From positions 4,030,001-4,094,000 of the forward strand of contig NC_016475.1 in the NCBI RefSeq assembly GCF_000226095.1: 64,000 nt of DNA, in the 5' to 3' direction. The first letter of the stretch is position 1. Every line of letters begins with the position of its first letter. The notes below the pieces were generated by a model. That model saw only the letters and a list, made by a program, of their open reading frames with translations. It ran no database searches and was not told the origin of the DNA. This DNA comes from Thermothelomyces thermophilus ATCC 42464 (Eukaryota > Ascomycota > Sordariomycetes > Sordariales > Chaetomiaceae). Below are positions 48,243 to 57,672 of this stretch, piece after piece. The position numbers and the translations under genes are program-made.

Positions 48243-49142
48243 TCACAGCTCCTCTTTTCCGGCACTCTTGGTATCTTTGGTCTTCTCCGTCTGCTCGGCC
48301 GCCTGCACACCCTCCTTGAGCTTGAGTACCTGCGCCTTGATCGTAAACTCGATCTCGCGCTGGAGGGGCGACGAGCCGGGGCTGCTGTGGTCGACGGGGT
48401 ACGCCACCACGCCCCCGTCGACGAGCTCGGCGCTGTATTTGGACAGGTCGGCGAGTTGTTCTGGCAGACAGAAAGGATAAAGCATTAGCGTCAGCCGAAA
48501 AAAAAGGGGGAGATTTGAAGACAAAACAAACTTACCCTCGCACTCGCTCCCCTCAGCCACCCAGAGGGGCAGGTGCTCGTAGATGGCGCCGGGTGCGAAC
48601 AGGGCGACCCGACGGTCATCCTTGGCGCGCCACTCGGCGCTGACGGGGACCTCGTCGGGTACCTTGATGGTTTTCATGACGCGGGTGCCGGGGGCCGGGC
48701 GCGGGTAGACGGCGAAGAGGCCTTTTCCGGGCCCGTTGGTGCGCTCCTGGTGCTCGATCCACTCGCGCACGCGCAGCGGCATGGTCTCGTAGTCCATGAT
48801 GAGCAGCTTGCGGTCGTAGCCGTGCGGGTCGACGCCGTCCCAGCTGCCCGGGTACTCGCGCGACGCGAAGACGGACTTGAGCGCGTCCCGGTAGGCCAGC
48901 AGCCCGCCGCGCGAATGCTCCAGCGACAGGTCGTCCAGAGGGTGTTCCGCCGCCCGGAACCGGCCCGTCGCCTCGCACGCCGCCGTGAACTCCTCGTGCC
49001 GCGGCGAGCTGAACGGGTCCGGCCACTTCCAGTTCTTCATCTTCTCGGCGATCCCGTGCAGCCGCGGGATCGGACCCGCGGGGCCAATGGCTGCCGCCGT
49101 GGAGGCCAGGAAGGCGGTCGCGACGAAGGAGTCGAGCTTCAT
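48243..49142 (-). CDS. Secreted protein of unknown function
   Basis: Two exons (48537-49142 with the G at 48536, and 48243-48460) give 274 residues. MKLDSFVATAFLASTAAAIG is a signal peptide. The mature protein has recognisable but unnamed motifs: LHGIAEKMKNWKWPDPFSSP, RHEEFTAACEATGRF, REYPGSWDGVDPHGYDRKLL-IMDYE and PLRVREWIEHQERTNGPGKG, followed by a short region before the intron ending SECE. The C-terminus is Lys/Glu-rich. The single-ORF reading through the intron adds a hydrophobic stretch and was set aside because GTAAGT and TCTGCCAG give an in-phase junction (EEQLAD). I do not recognise a domain, and few Cys are present. Its upstream leader contains a (TTTTC)n tract. Confidence 0.72.
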   Translation of the reverse strand: MKLDSFVATAFLASTAAAIGPAGPIPRLHGIAEKMKNWKWPDPFSSPRHEEFTAACEATGRFRAAEHPLDDLSLEHSRGGLLAYRDALKSVFASREYPGSWDGVDPHGYDRKLLIMDYETMPLRVREWIEHQERTNGPGKGLFAVYPRPAPGTRVMKTIKVPDEVPVSAEWRAKDDRRVALFAPGAIYEHLPLWVAEGSECEGKFVLSSNLPLFFRLTLMLYPFCLPEQLADLSKYSAELVDGGVVAYPVDHSSPGSSPLQREIEFTIKAQVLKLKEGVQAAEQTEKTKDTKSAGKEEL

Positions 49143-51068
49143 GGCGCCGTCTTCTCTTCTTTCTTTTCTTTTCTTTTCTTTTCTTTTGTTCTTTTCTGAT
49201 CAGCGTTCTTCGTGTCCTCGGGCCGGTCGACGGTTTGCCGGAAGATCGCAACAAACTCCGAACGGTGTAGGACGGTTCCCGAAACGCTGCGCCTGGGCCC
49301 GTGAACAGTCAACGGTAAGAGGTCAGCGGTCCACCAGAGCGGCAGCAGGGAGAGAGTAGAGTGGGGAGAATGGGGTATCTCGCGAGAGAGATGAAAGGGA
49401 GGGAGGAGGAGGAATAGGAGATAGCAGGAGAGAGAAAGTTGGAAACGGGATCCATTGTCGTTCTCAAAATGGCCCCGACCAGCTAGTAAAAATACGTCGA
49501 TCCGTGCGACTCGCCGTTCAAAGTTGTCGTGTTGTCCTCCGGAATGCCCTTCCCGAATTGCCAGATTGGAGTAGCTCGGGCCAGGGTCCGGATTGGGACG
49601 AACACTTAGTACGCAGCACTCTGGATCCAGGGCCCGAACTTGCCTCGAATCCCCGCACCCTTTTCTCTGCGGGGAACCTCATGGGCTGCGGGTGGCTGCG
49701 GGTGGCTGCGGGGAAGACCCGGGGTCAGGTCAGGGAAACGCAACCTCGGGGTTAGGGTTCAAACTGTGCAGGATTCGCACACCTGGGAGTACGAACTACT
49801 GTAAATAACAGAAAAAAGTGAGAGTAGTAAAGCATAATTAGTCACAGTCTAAACTTTTCATCGTCACAGAATGACACGAAAAAGGTTCCCTTGCTTTATC
49901 CGGTTTGCACGGCTTGCGACTCAGGCACGCTAGTCTCCTTCGAGAAGCTTAATGAACAAAGAGAAAAGAAGGGAGATAATTTAGACATATCATGTTGCAA
50001 TATTGGAGCTCAGCTTTTGCAAGATATAAACCGGCCTAGTGTACCTCTACGGGTTCCAACACCGTACATGTGGGGGAGGAGGTGCCCAGCTAGATGACCA
50101 CTACCTTAGGTACCCTGGCTCTGCTTATTTTCGCGCGATTGTGTGCAGAAGTAGATCCGTACGCTGGATCTTCTTTCAGAAATTGCGCACCAACGCCGCG
50201 GCACCCCGTTTCCAAGGACCTATGCAGGATTTATCAATTGGCAGCGGAGCGGATTCGGGCAGAAGAGGGAGCTCTGACCTAGGCACCGGCAAGGTCTCCC
50301 AACTGACAGGCCTCGCTATGATAGCAGTTTTTTTGCTTATAATAAGCACTGACATCCCCAGGACCCCTACTGTAAATGGGTTAAACCGCTAAGTAATTAC
50401 CTGAGACAACACGTGTAGCTCGCCACAACTGCACGACTGTCTGGCCAAGAGCCATCTGATTTGTGAGGGACCATGCTTTAGACTTAAACGCCAAACTAGC
50501 ACTCAAAGGCCGAACCAACCCCATGGCTAAAACGCCCTTCATATGTTTCGTATGGCTCTTGGGACTTTCATGCCATGTAAATCCTCAATTTCTTACTCGC
50601 ATGATGAAGTAAGTACATGATCCTAACCCGTGGTGTCGGGAGTGTACAGAACCAAGCATTCAGCACTTGCTTAGCAAACAGATCGGAGCAAAAGTTCAGG
50701 GACAACAGTTCCATAGCTCCCAGACAGCTTCTACTTTACTCGTTGCAATCCAGATACCTGCTTTGAGCCTGGTGGCACTCCGGTCCAGAACCTAGAGCAA
50801 ATGCACAATCTATATGTAGTAAGGCATATGGACATGAAACATGCCCCCCTTGCTTACCCCCCTGTCTTACGCAGACGAAGTCGTCCACCGACTGCCGGGC
50901 CAAGAGGCTGATCGGCTCGCTAGCTATGCCCTTCGCAGCCTTCTGTCCCCGCAACCGTCCAACGGTTATTCCGGACGTGGGAATTCGGGTCGTCAATTTC
51001 CGCCGACCGGCTTAGCCGTCTTGGCCGCCCGGGCCCGCTGCAACGCTGTTGGCCCTGGAAAGCTGCTA
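49143..51068. other. Spacer with simple repeats
   Basis: A (CTTTT)n tract at about 49155-49195 and a triple GCTGCGGGTG at about 49684-49712. No gene is supported. Confidence 0.4.
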
Positions 51069-51596
51069 CACCTCTTCCAGCATTATTAATCCTAGTGCGA
51101 TACATGCCCCACTTTTTTCAACTCTTTTGCAAGCCACTTACACAATTATCACACCATGTCACTCTCCTAAGAACTTTCTATATAAAGGTACTTACAGATA
51201 AAATCCCCAGGTTGACAGCCCTTTCGAGCATAAGAATCCAGGTCCTATAGTGGCCGGCTCGAAGCCCAGATTTGAGCCCTATTGAGAATAACTATATGGC
51301 ACTGGATGAAGGATTGGCTTGAACATCGCTACGATGTTTAATCGCTGAGCCTTACAGGGCTTCGACTGGCTGTTCTGGAGGCGTGGGAGGCAGTCCCCCC
51401 CGAGTTTCTTCAGTGCCTGGCACACTCAATGCCTCGACGGCTAGCAAAAACCAGGGGGGAGAGACTGGGTATTGATACTTCTGTATTATAGAAATTTGTA
51501 TTGGGTTGGTTGTACCTAGACTTCTTGGCTACTTTTCTGATTTGCGTTAGTTGTGGGGCATGTATCGCACTAGGATTAATAATGCTGGAAGAGGTG
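51069..51596 (+). mobile_element. Non-autonomous Tc1/mariner-type DNA transposon with perfect terminal inverted repeats
   Basis: Terminal inverted repeats at 51069-51112 and 51553-51596 are identical over 44 bp (ends CACCTCTTCC / GGAAGAGGTG). Each is flanked directly by TA (51067-51068 and 51597-51598), the target duplication typical of the superfamily. Inside, the plus strand carries the C-terminal end of a Tc1-type transposase: WPARSPDLSPIEN, then after a frame change WMKDWLEHRYDV, a stop, and an open run SLSLTGLRLAVLEAWEAVPP continuing to FLQCLAHSMPRRLAKTRGER and a terminal stop at about 51489. The DNA-binding domain and first catalytic Asp regions are absent, so this is an internally deleted 528-bp copy. 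Perfect repeats suggest recent mobilisation by a full-length relative elsewhere. Confidence 0.9.
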
Positions 51597-52143
51597 TAGA
51601 GATGTTGCGTCGCATGGCCACCGAGATCCGGCCTGGCGTCGTGCCTTGCAGCTCGCACGATGCGCGCGACGATGCGGGACACCCCTCCCCCCTCCCCCCT
51701 CCCCCCTACATTAGGAGGGGATCCGGGGCCGCTGCCCGTTTTCCGTCTTGGTATTCCCGGCTGACACAACGGTTCTCCAGAGTGATAACCGAGGCACACC
51801 AGTAGCAGTCCACGATGGCACGGCAGGGGATACATTCCGCCCGGAACAACCCAAGATCTGGGAATCCCAGTGACGACCCCGGGGTCCTCCGGGGTCCCCC
51901 GATTTCGTCTGAACCGACGAACTGGAAGGAGGCGAGCCTTGGAACGATGGGGGATATGATATATATTAAGATGCAACATTCTCTCCCTCCCTCCTCTCTT
52001 TCTCCCTCCCCCCCTCTCTCCTCCTCTTCCCCTCCTCCCCGCCGTTCTCTCTCCATGAGCCTCAATTCTTGCTCCGAGCGCGGTGTATTTCCCCCACGAG
52101 GAATTGACAAAAGAAAAAGAAAAAGACAAGACTCTCGAGAACG
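51597..52143 (+). promoter_or_regulatory. Promoter and leader region of the GH7 gene
   Basis: A TATA-like ATGATATATATTAAG sits at about 51955-51969, roughly 180 bases before the ATG, followed by a CT-rich leader. Two CCGGGG hexamers (51879-51884, 51889-51894) fit the SYGGRG consensus of the carbon repressor CreA. The transposon ends 547 bases upstream of the ATG. Confidence 0.5.
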
Positions 52144-53607
52144 ATGGGTCGCGGCGCTGCTTTCCTAGGCCTCGCCTCGCTCCTCGTGGGCGCGGCCAAG
52201 GCCCAGACGCCCGGCGAGGGCGAGGAGGTGCACCCGCAGATCACGACGTACCGCTGCACCAAGGCGGACGGGTGCGAGGAGAAGACCAACTACATCGTGC
52301 TGGACGCCCTATCGCACCCGGTCCACCAGGTCGACAACCCGTACAACTGCGGCGACTGGGGCCAGAAGCCCAACGAGACGGCCTGCCCGGACCTCGAGTC
52401 GTGCGCCAGGAACTGCATCATGGACCCGGTCTCGGACTACGGCCGGCACGGGGTCTCGACCGACGGCACCTCGCTGCGCCTCAAGCAGCTAGTCGGCGGC
52501 AACGTCGTCAGCCCGCGCGTCTACCTGCTCGACGAGACCAAGGAGCGCTACGAGATGCTCAAGCTGACCGGCAACGAGTTCACCTTTGACGTCGACGCCA
52601 CCAAGCTGCCCTGCGGCATGAACAGCGCCCTCTACCTCTCCGAGATGGACGCCACCGGCGCCCGGAGCGAGCTCAACCCGGGCGGCGCCACCTTTGGCAC
52701 CGGCTACTGCGACGCCCAGTGCTACGTCACCCCCTTCATCAACGGCCTCGTACGTATTCTCCTATTAATCTTGTTTCTTTTTTCCTTTTCTTTTTTTGAT
52801 ATAATAGAATTAAGAAGAACTCGGTGGGCTGACATGACACAGGGCAACATCGAGGGCAAGGGCGCGTGCTGCAACGAGATGGATATCTGGGAGGCCAACG
52901 CGCGGGCGCAGCACATCGCGCCGCACCCGTGCAGCAAGGCGGGGCCGTACCTGTGCGAGGGCGCCGAGTGCGAGTTCGACGGCGTGTGCGACAAGAACGG
53001 CTGCGCCTGGAACCCGTACCGGGTCAACGTGACGGACTACTACGGCGAGGGCGCCGAGTTCAGGGTGGACACGACCCGGCCCTTCTCGGTCGTCACGCAG
53101 TTCCGCGCCGGCGGCGACGCGGGGGGCGGCAAGCTCGAGAGCATCTACCGGCTCTTCGTCCAGGACGGCAGGGTGATCGAGTCGTACGTCGTCGACAAGC
53201 CCGGCCTGCCCCCGACGGACCGCATGACGGACGAGTTCTGCGCCGCCACCGGCGCCGCCCGCTTCACGGAGCTCGGCGCCATGGAGGCCATGGGCGACGC
53301 CCTGACGCGCGGCATGGTCCTCGCCCTCAGCATCTGGTGGAGCGAGGGCGACAACATGAACTGGCTCGACTCGGGCGAGGCCGGCCCCTGCGACCCGGAC
53401 GAGGGCAACCCGTCCAACATCATCCGCGTCCAGCCCGACCCGGAGGTCGTCTTCAGCAACCTGCGCTGGGGCGAGATCGGCTCAACCTACGAGTCCGCCG
53501 TCGACGGGCCCGTCGGCAAGGGCAAGGGCAAGGGCAAGGGCAAGGCTCCCGCCGGCGACGGCAACGGGAAGGAGAAGAGCAATGGCAAGCGCTTCAGGAG
53601 GTTCTGA
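52144..53607 (+). CDS. Glycoside hydrolase family 7 endoglucanase-type cellulase
   Basis: Exons 52144-52749 and 52843-53607 encode 456 residues. Signal peptide MGRGAAFLGLASLLVGAAKA, mature start Q21. GH7 landmarks: YRCTKADGCEEKTNYIVLDA, CGDWGQKPNETACPD, CARNCIMD, NEFTFDVDATKLPCGMNSAL, GTGYCDAQC, and the catalytic NEMDIWEAN with nucleophile E214, D216 and acid/base E219. Retaining hydrolysis of cellulose beta-1,4 bonds is expected. The shorter loops and MTDEFC and LSIWWSEGDNMNWLDSG segments resemble EG I-type enzymes more than cellobiohydrolases. There is no carbohydrate-binding module; instead the protein ends in Gly-Lys repeats and a basic tail. The 93-nt intron has no in-frame stop, so a retained form would add 31 residues. 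Confidence 0.93.
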   Translation: MGRGAAFLGLASLLVGAAKAQTPGEGEEVHPQITTYRCTKADGCEEKTNYIVLDALSHPVHQVDNPYNCGDWGQKPNETACPDLESCARNCIMDPVSDYGRHGVSTDGTSLRLKQLVGGNVVSPRVYLLDETKERYEMLKLTGNEFTFDVDATKLPCGMNSALYLSEMDATGARSELNPGGATFGTGYCDAQCYVTPFINGLVRILLLILFLFSFSFFDIIELRRTRWADMTQGNIEGKGACCNEMDIWEANARAQHIAPHPCSKAGPYLCEGAECEFDGVCDKNGCAWNPYRVNVTDYYGEGAEFRVDTTRPFSVVTQFRAGGDAGGGKLESIYRLFVQDGRVIESYVVDKPGLPPTDRMTDEFCAATGAARFTELGAMEAMGDALTRGMVLALSIWWSEGDNMNWLDSGEAGPCDPDEGNPSNIIRVQPDPEVVFSNLRWGEIGSTYESAVDGPVGKGKGKGKGKAPAGDGNGKEKSNGKRFRRF

Positions 53608-54293
53608 GCAACCTTGATATTATTTTTTTCTTTCTTTCCTTCACCAGTTAATTAGTTGCCTTTGATTAGAAAGAGAGAGAGAAAACAAAGGGGAGTAGTA
53701 ATTAGACCACGATGCTGCATATAGAACAGATCTGTAGTGTAGACGTGTGTATGTTACATGATAACCCGTCTCACCCTCGCAAGGTCTTGGTTAGCTGCCG
53801 CTGCCCCGGAACTAGTGAGTGCGAACAGTGACTGTAGAAGCCGTGTTCATCTCACGCACACCCGCCCCTTAATTATCCGAAAGCCTGAAAAGTGGTTCAC
53901 CATGCGAAGGACATGCCAAATTCGCGGCCAACGCGTCGCATTGAACAACGATTGAGGTGATATTTCACGGTCGCATCTCGTAGATCTGTCCGGTAAAAGG
54001 CATATTGAACCGTTGACTATCGTCGTTGAGATTTGAAATGGTTTATTAATATCAAAATTGACGAAGTCGTGGTAGGTTGAAGCAGCTACCTTAGGTTCGA
54101 AAACCCCGGCGTAGGTTCCGAAACCACTCCAAGTAGGTGTTTCAAAGCTAAGACATCCTGCTCGGAGCAATCCAATCCTATAACCAATGTTGCACCAACG
54201 GGCCGGCTGATTCCCCACAGGTTAAGTGTGTTTGATCGTTTGTTTCCTCGGGAAACGCATATGAACGCTGGCACCGGTTGAACAAGGTTGTCT
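53608..54293. other. Convergent 3' spacer
   Basis: Between the GH7 3' end and the next minus-strand gene. Three TAATTA motifs (53648-53705 and about 53870). No gene is seen. Confidence 0.45.
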
Positions 54294-55187
54294 CTATTCT
54301 GCCGACATCTCAGTGTCTGCTATACCTGACTCCCCCATCGTGTCCCCTAGCTTGACCAGCGTGTTCTCGTAGACCCTAGCCACATCCATGTACAGACTCT
54401 CCTTATCGTCCCAAGCACTGTCATTAAACCCGCCGGGCCCTTCGGTTCCGCTCTCCTCCGTCTCGTCCGCCGGCACCTCCTGGACGTTCCCGGGGCGCCG
54501 CTTGCTCATGACATCAACAACCACAACGCGGGCATTCTGGACCGTGCTCTTGCACCGGACCATATCCGTCCGGGTCATCCCGCTCCGAAGCCCGTTCTCA
54601 AACCCGGGAAGGGGCTCGTGGCTCTCGATGTCCTCTCCCGAGAGCAAGCTGGCAAAGCAGTGGTCAAGCTTGTGCAAAATATCAAACGCTGCTGTTTCAG
54701 AGGGCGGGAAGCCAGTCATCCAGGTGTTGAATTCACTGGCAATGTTGAGGAGGGAGGGTATTTGTAAGTTTGCTGAAGGAGTAAGTAAACAAGCACCCAA
54801 TCTCCTCTCGGATGTCAGGGTGGCCGGGGTTCACCTACGGGTTCCGGACAGCCACACAATGCGGATTACTTCGTTCAGGTCCTTACACAGCTCGTCCAGC
54901 GAGTTGTAGCCCTCCACCTCCTCCTCGTCCATCATCTGGTCATCCACCTTGTCGCCGAGTGAGGCCGCGCCGACTTTCTTGACAAACCGCCGCGTGATGT
55001 GGGCCATGCGGTCCGAGATAAAATTCCGCACCTGATCCTCTTTGGCAGAGCCGGGGCGTAGGGCGCGCGAACGCGGGTGCGGTAGGCCAACAGGTCTTGT
55101 GCTGACCGTAGACGCCGTCGGCGCCGGTGACGGCAGTGATTGAGGCAGAAATCCGCCGGCGGCGGGAGAGGTTGCGTTCTCAGCCAT
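54294..55187 (-). CDS. Conserved fungal protein of unknown function
   Basis: Two exons (54839-55187, 54294-54772) give 275 residues. A disordered Pro/Ser/Thr-rich N-terminus (MAENATSPAAGGFLPQSLPS) is followed by a helical core: KEDQVRNFISDRMAHITRRF, YNSLDELCKDLNEVIRIVWL, SGTPNLQIPSLLNIASEFNT, FDILHKLDHCFASLLSGEDI and LPGFENGLRSGMTRTDMVRC. The C-terminal third is acidic. The pattern looks like a conserved Pezizomycotina protein that may belong to a meiosis or checkpoint-related family, but I cannot name it with confidence. It shares a 397-bp divergent promoter with the Tom6-like gene. Confidence 0.75.
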
Positions 55188-55584
55188 GTTCGGATTCTGG
55201 TGTTTGTGGTTTTATGAAGCGATCACAGATACATTGCATGGTCGTAAGTAGAGACAAAACGGAATGCCGAGACCTGAATATAGCTTCAGGCGCGCCAAGT
55301 CAGCAATGGAAGTAACGATGTTGCTCAGGTTGTGTTGTGGTGGGGTTGGTGGTGCAACAACGCTGGCTTGCTGGCAAGGGTGGCGGGGCCGCTTGCTTAT
55401 CTTATCATTTGCCCCATTGAGTCCGTGCCAAGGCCCCGGCCGGGGCAGTTGGCCCGGGCATCCGTGCGTCACCCGAAATTTTGGTTTCGTAGCAACCTCC
55501 CAAGTCAAACATCGATAAGTTCAAAACTTCTCCATCGATTCGCATCCAGCAGCGCAAGATCGTCCACGACACATCACAATCACG
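55188..55584. promoter_or_regulatory. Divergent promoter of the conserved unknown and Tom6-like genes
   Basis: Non-coding and bounded by outward ATGs. No specific motif can be claimed. Confidence 0.45.
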
Positions 55585-55867
55585 ATGGCTCCTAAGCGTC
55601 TCGGTGGCTCGCGCCGCTCCTACAACCCAATTACCGGCCTCTACAACGCCTTCTTTGTCTCCGAGAACGCCCCCATTGTTCGCAGTGTCGCTGCTTTTGG
55701 GGTTCGTCGCAACCCTTCCTGTTGATCGTCTGTTTCTTTGACTGACAGGTTCAATAGGTTGCCGTCACCTTCCTCGCCAGCGGCTTTGCCGGGGCCATCC
55801 TTTGGTTCGTCACACTTGCACGTTTTTCGCCTGTACAGCTTTGCTGACTGATCCCAGCCCGGAGTAA
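55585..55867 (+). CDS. Small single-pass protein, probably Tom6-like
   Basis: Three exons (55585-55701, 55758-55804, 55858-55867) give 57 residues: [20 protein letters not shown], then [20 protein letters not shown] and [18 protein letters not shown] basic N-tail, the [13 protein letters not shown] segment and one hydrophobic helix ending near the C-terminus resemble fungal Tom6, a small subunit that stabilises the mitochondrial outer-membrane TOM complex. Other tiny tail-anchored mitochondrial proteins look alike, so the name is tentative. The last exon supplies only the end of a Cys codon, Pro, Glu and the stop. Too short for routine gene calling, but the phases, GT-AG sites and conserved core make it credible. 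Confidence 0.68.
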
Positions 55868-56592
55868 TTGACCGACCATCCAACGATCACGGAGATCGAA
55901 ACGCGCGAAAACAAGAAGTACATCAAAAATCCGGATGAACGCTTGTATAAGAAGTCGAATATAATCTGTACGATATGGGGGAAACGGATCGATTGCTCGG
56001 TTGCGGATATCACCGAACAACTCCAAGGGCGGCGTTTGGCGGATACACTCAATGCTAATAATACACGATACCTTGCTCCTTTGCCCCGTTCATTGCTTGC
56101 GGGCGTGCTTTGTGATTCCTCCAGGATGCTCACATGGGGTTCACGGGTATACCTATTATGGATGTCTGCTTGTTCGACCCCGATGTTGCGATTCGCGCCA
56201 TGTAAGGATTCTGCGCATTTCTCATTTCATGAACGATGAAGGCAGGAGGACTTGAGAAACTTCTTTTCGCACCCAGATATCATCGAGTTCAGCAGATACT
56301 AGCAGCTCTTGTGTTCTGTCGAATTCCTGAGCGTTCTTTATTCGATTGTTGACGTTGACTACGAACAATGGGCGCCTTCAGAGGTTCAATGTCGACGCGT
56401 GGGCTCCCACGGCTGTTCGTCGCACGGCCGAACAGCTTCATTTGTCGCCATCGGTTAGCCAAAGGGATATTTAAAGTTCATCTCATCCGCCTCTATTGCG
56501 TATTGCGGCACTCAGAGCGACGCAAAAAGCCACATTAGGAACCCAACCGAGCTCTAACCTTCGTAGTCGCACGCCATAACTAACCATTCACC
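55868..56592. other. Spacer after the Tom6-like gene
   Basis: Probably 3' UTR and promoter of the next gene. No domain-bearing ORF. Confidence 0.4.
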
Positions 56593-57195
56593 ATGCCTTC
56601 TGCCAACACCAACAACCATCGCCGCAGCACCTCCCGCGGCAACCCCCCTCTGCCCCCTCCCCCTCTCACCGCGGCCTCGTCAGTCTACTCACAACAGTCC
56701 AACGCCGCCTCCGTCCCTGTGTCCCGCCCCCGTCCCACCTCGTCAGCCTTCTTCCACCCCACGGCCACCTCCAACCCCTCCCTCAATCGTCTCACCGCCC
56801 GCCAGTCCGGCGTCGGTATCGACCAGAACCGAGAAGACGGCGCCGCCTACGCGCACGCCCCGGGCAGCAGCACCCCCGGCAAGTCCGGTAATAAGCCCTC
56901 CTCCCCACGCTCGTCGTCGTCGTCTTCGACTTCCCTCCGGAACCAGGTCCTCCGCGTCGACGCCGCCTCCATGCCCGCGGGAGCCAAGGTGGGGCTCTGG
57001 CTGATGGGGACGACGCCGCGGAGGATGGAGAAGGCGGCGCGGCAGCAGCAGGAGAGGCGGGCGCGGGAGCGGGAGGAGAAGCGGGCCCGGGGAGCGGCGA
57101 AGAACATGAGGAGGAGCAAGAGCGAGGACGGGAGCGGCGGGGACGGCCGGTTGGGCGAGGAGTGGGAGAGGACGCTTGAGGGGGAGGGAGAGTGA
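56593..57195 (+). CDS. Low-complexity hypothetical protein
   Basis: One uninterrupted frame of 200 residues from MPSANTNNHRRSTSRGNPPL. The N-terminal half is Pro/Ser/Thr-rich. A short possibly ordered centre (NQVLRVDAASMPAGAKVGLW-LMGTTPRRM) is followed by a highly charged Arg/Glu coiled-coil-like stretch (QQQERRAREREEKRARGAAK) and an acidic end. A single exon with a clean ATG context (ACCATG) and a downstream stop support a real gene, and the LRVDAASMPAGAKVGLWLMG core looks conserved in relatives, but no domain is named. Function unknown, perhaps nuclear from composition. Confidence 0.62.
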   Translation: MPSANTNNHRRSTSRGNPPLPPPPLTAASSVYSQQSNAASVPVSRPRPTSSAFFHPTATSNPSLNRLTARQSGVGIDQNREDGAAYAHAPGSSTPGKSGNKPSSPRSSSSSSTSLRNQVLRVDAASMPAGAKVGLWLMGTTPRRMEKAARQQQERRAREREEKRARGAAKNMRRSKSEDGSGGDGRLGEEWERTLEGEGE

Positions 57196-57672
57196 GGGTG
57201 AGATTTGAGCGGAGGGGTGATTACGAGTTAATTTTTTTTTTTTTTTTGGGGGGGGGGGGGGGGGGGAAGGAATGAAAGGGGGGAGGGAAGAGTTGGAGTT
57301 AGCCAAGCAAGGGATGAGCTCCAATCAATGACTGGGAGTCACTCCCTTTGCAGCGACAGGTCTCTCTGATCGCTAGTTGTGCATAGAACTTAGATCGGGA
57401 AAAACACACAGCATGATTTCTTACTACCTAATTAACGGTCCATTTGCGGTTCTCAGCTCAGCCCCTCTTCGATACTCCTACAGCCACTAACGGTAACATG
57501 TCCTGTTGTGTGTGCAGCTCTCTGACGCGACTTCTCAGATTTGGCCTGAACAAACGCCATAACACCACTGTCAACCAGATAGGCATGCAGACGCTCGGCG
57601 AAAAACAAATCGCTCTATCTTTTGTTCTCTCTTAGAGCACTCCAGACGCCGGCTCAACCCGCCCATTAAGCT
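57196..57672. other. Spacer with T16-G19 homopolymer pair
   Basis: A T-run at 57232-57247 is followed directly by a G-run at 57248-57266. It lies between convergent genes; nothing else is seen. Confidence 0.6.

Noticed and set aside
48098-48488. Plus-strand frames overlapping the 3' part of the secreted-protein gene.
   Set aside because: They are antisense to a supported exon and show no domain or signal peptide.
52144-53607. The GH7 gene read as one uninterrupted 487-residue frame.
   Set aside because: Residues coded by 52750-52842 are unlike any GH7 segment, and the stretch has proper donor and acceptor sites; it is an in-frame intron.
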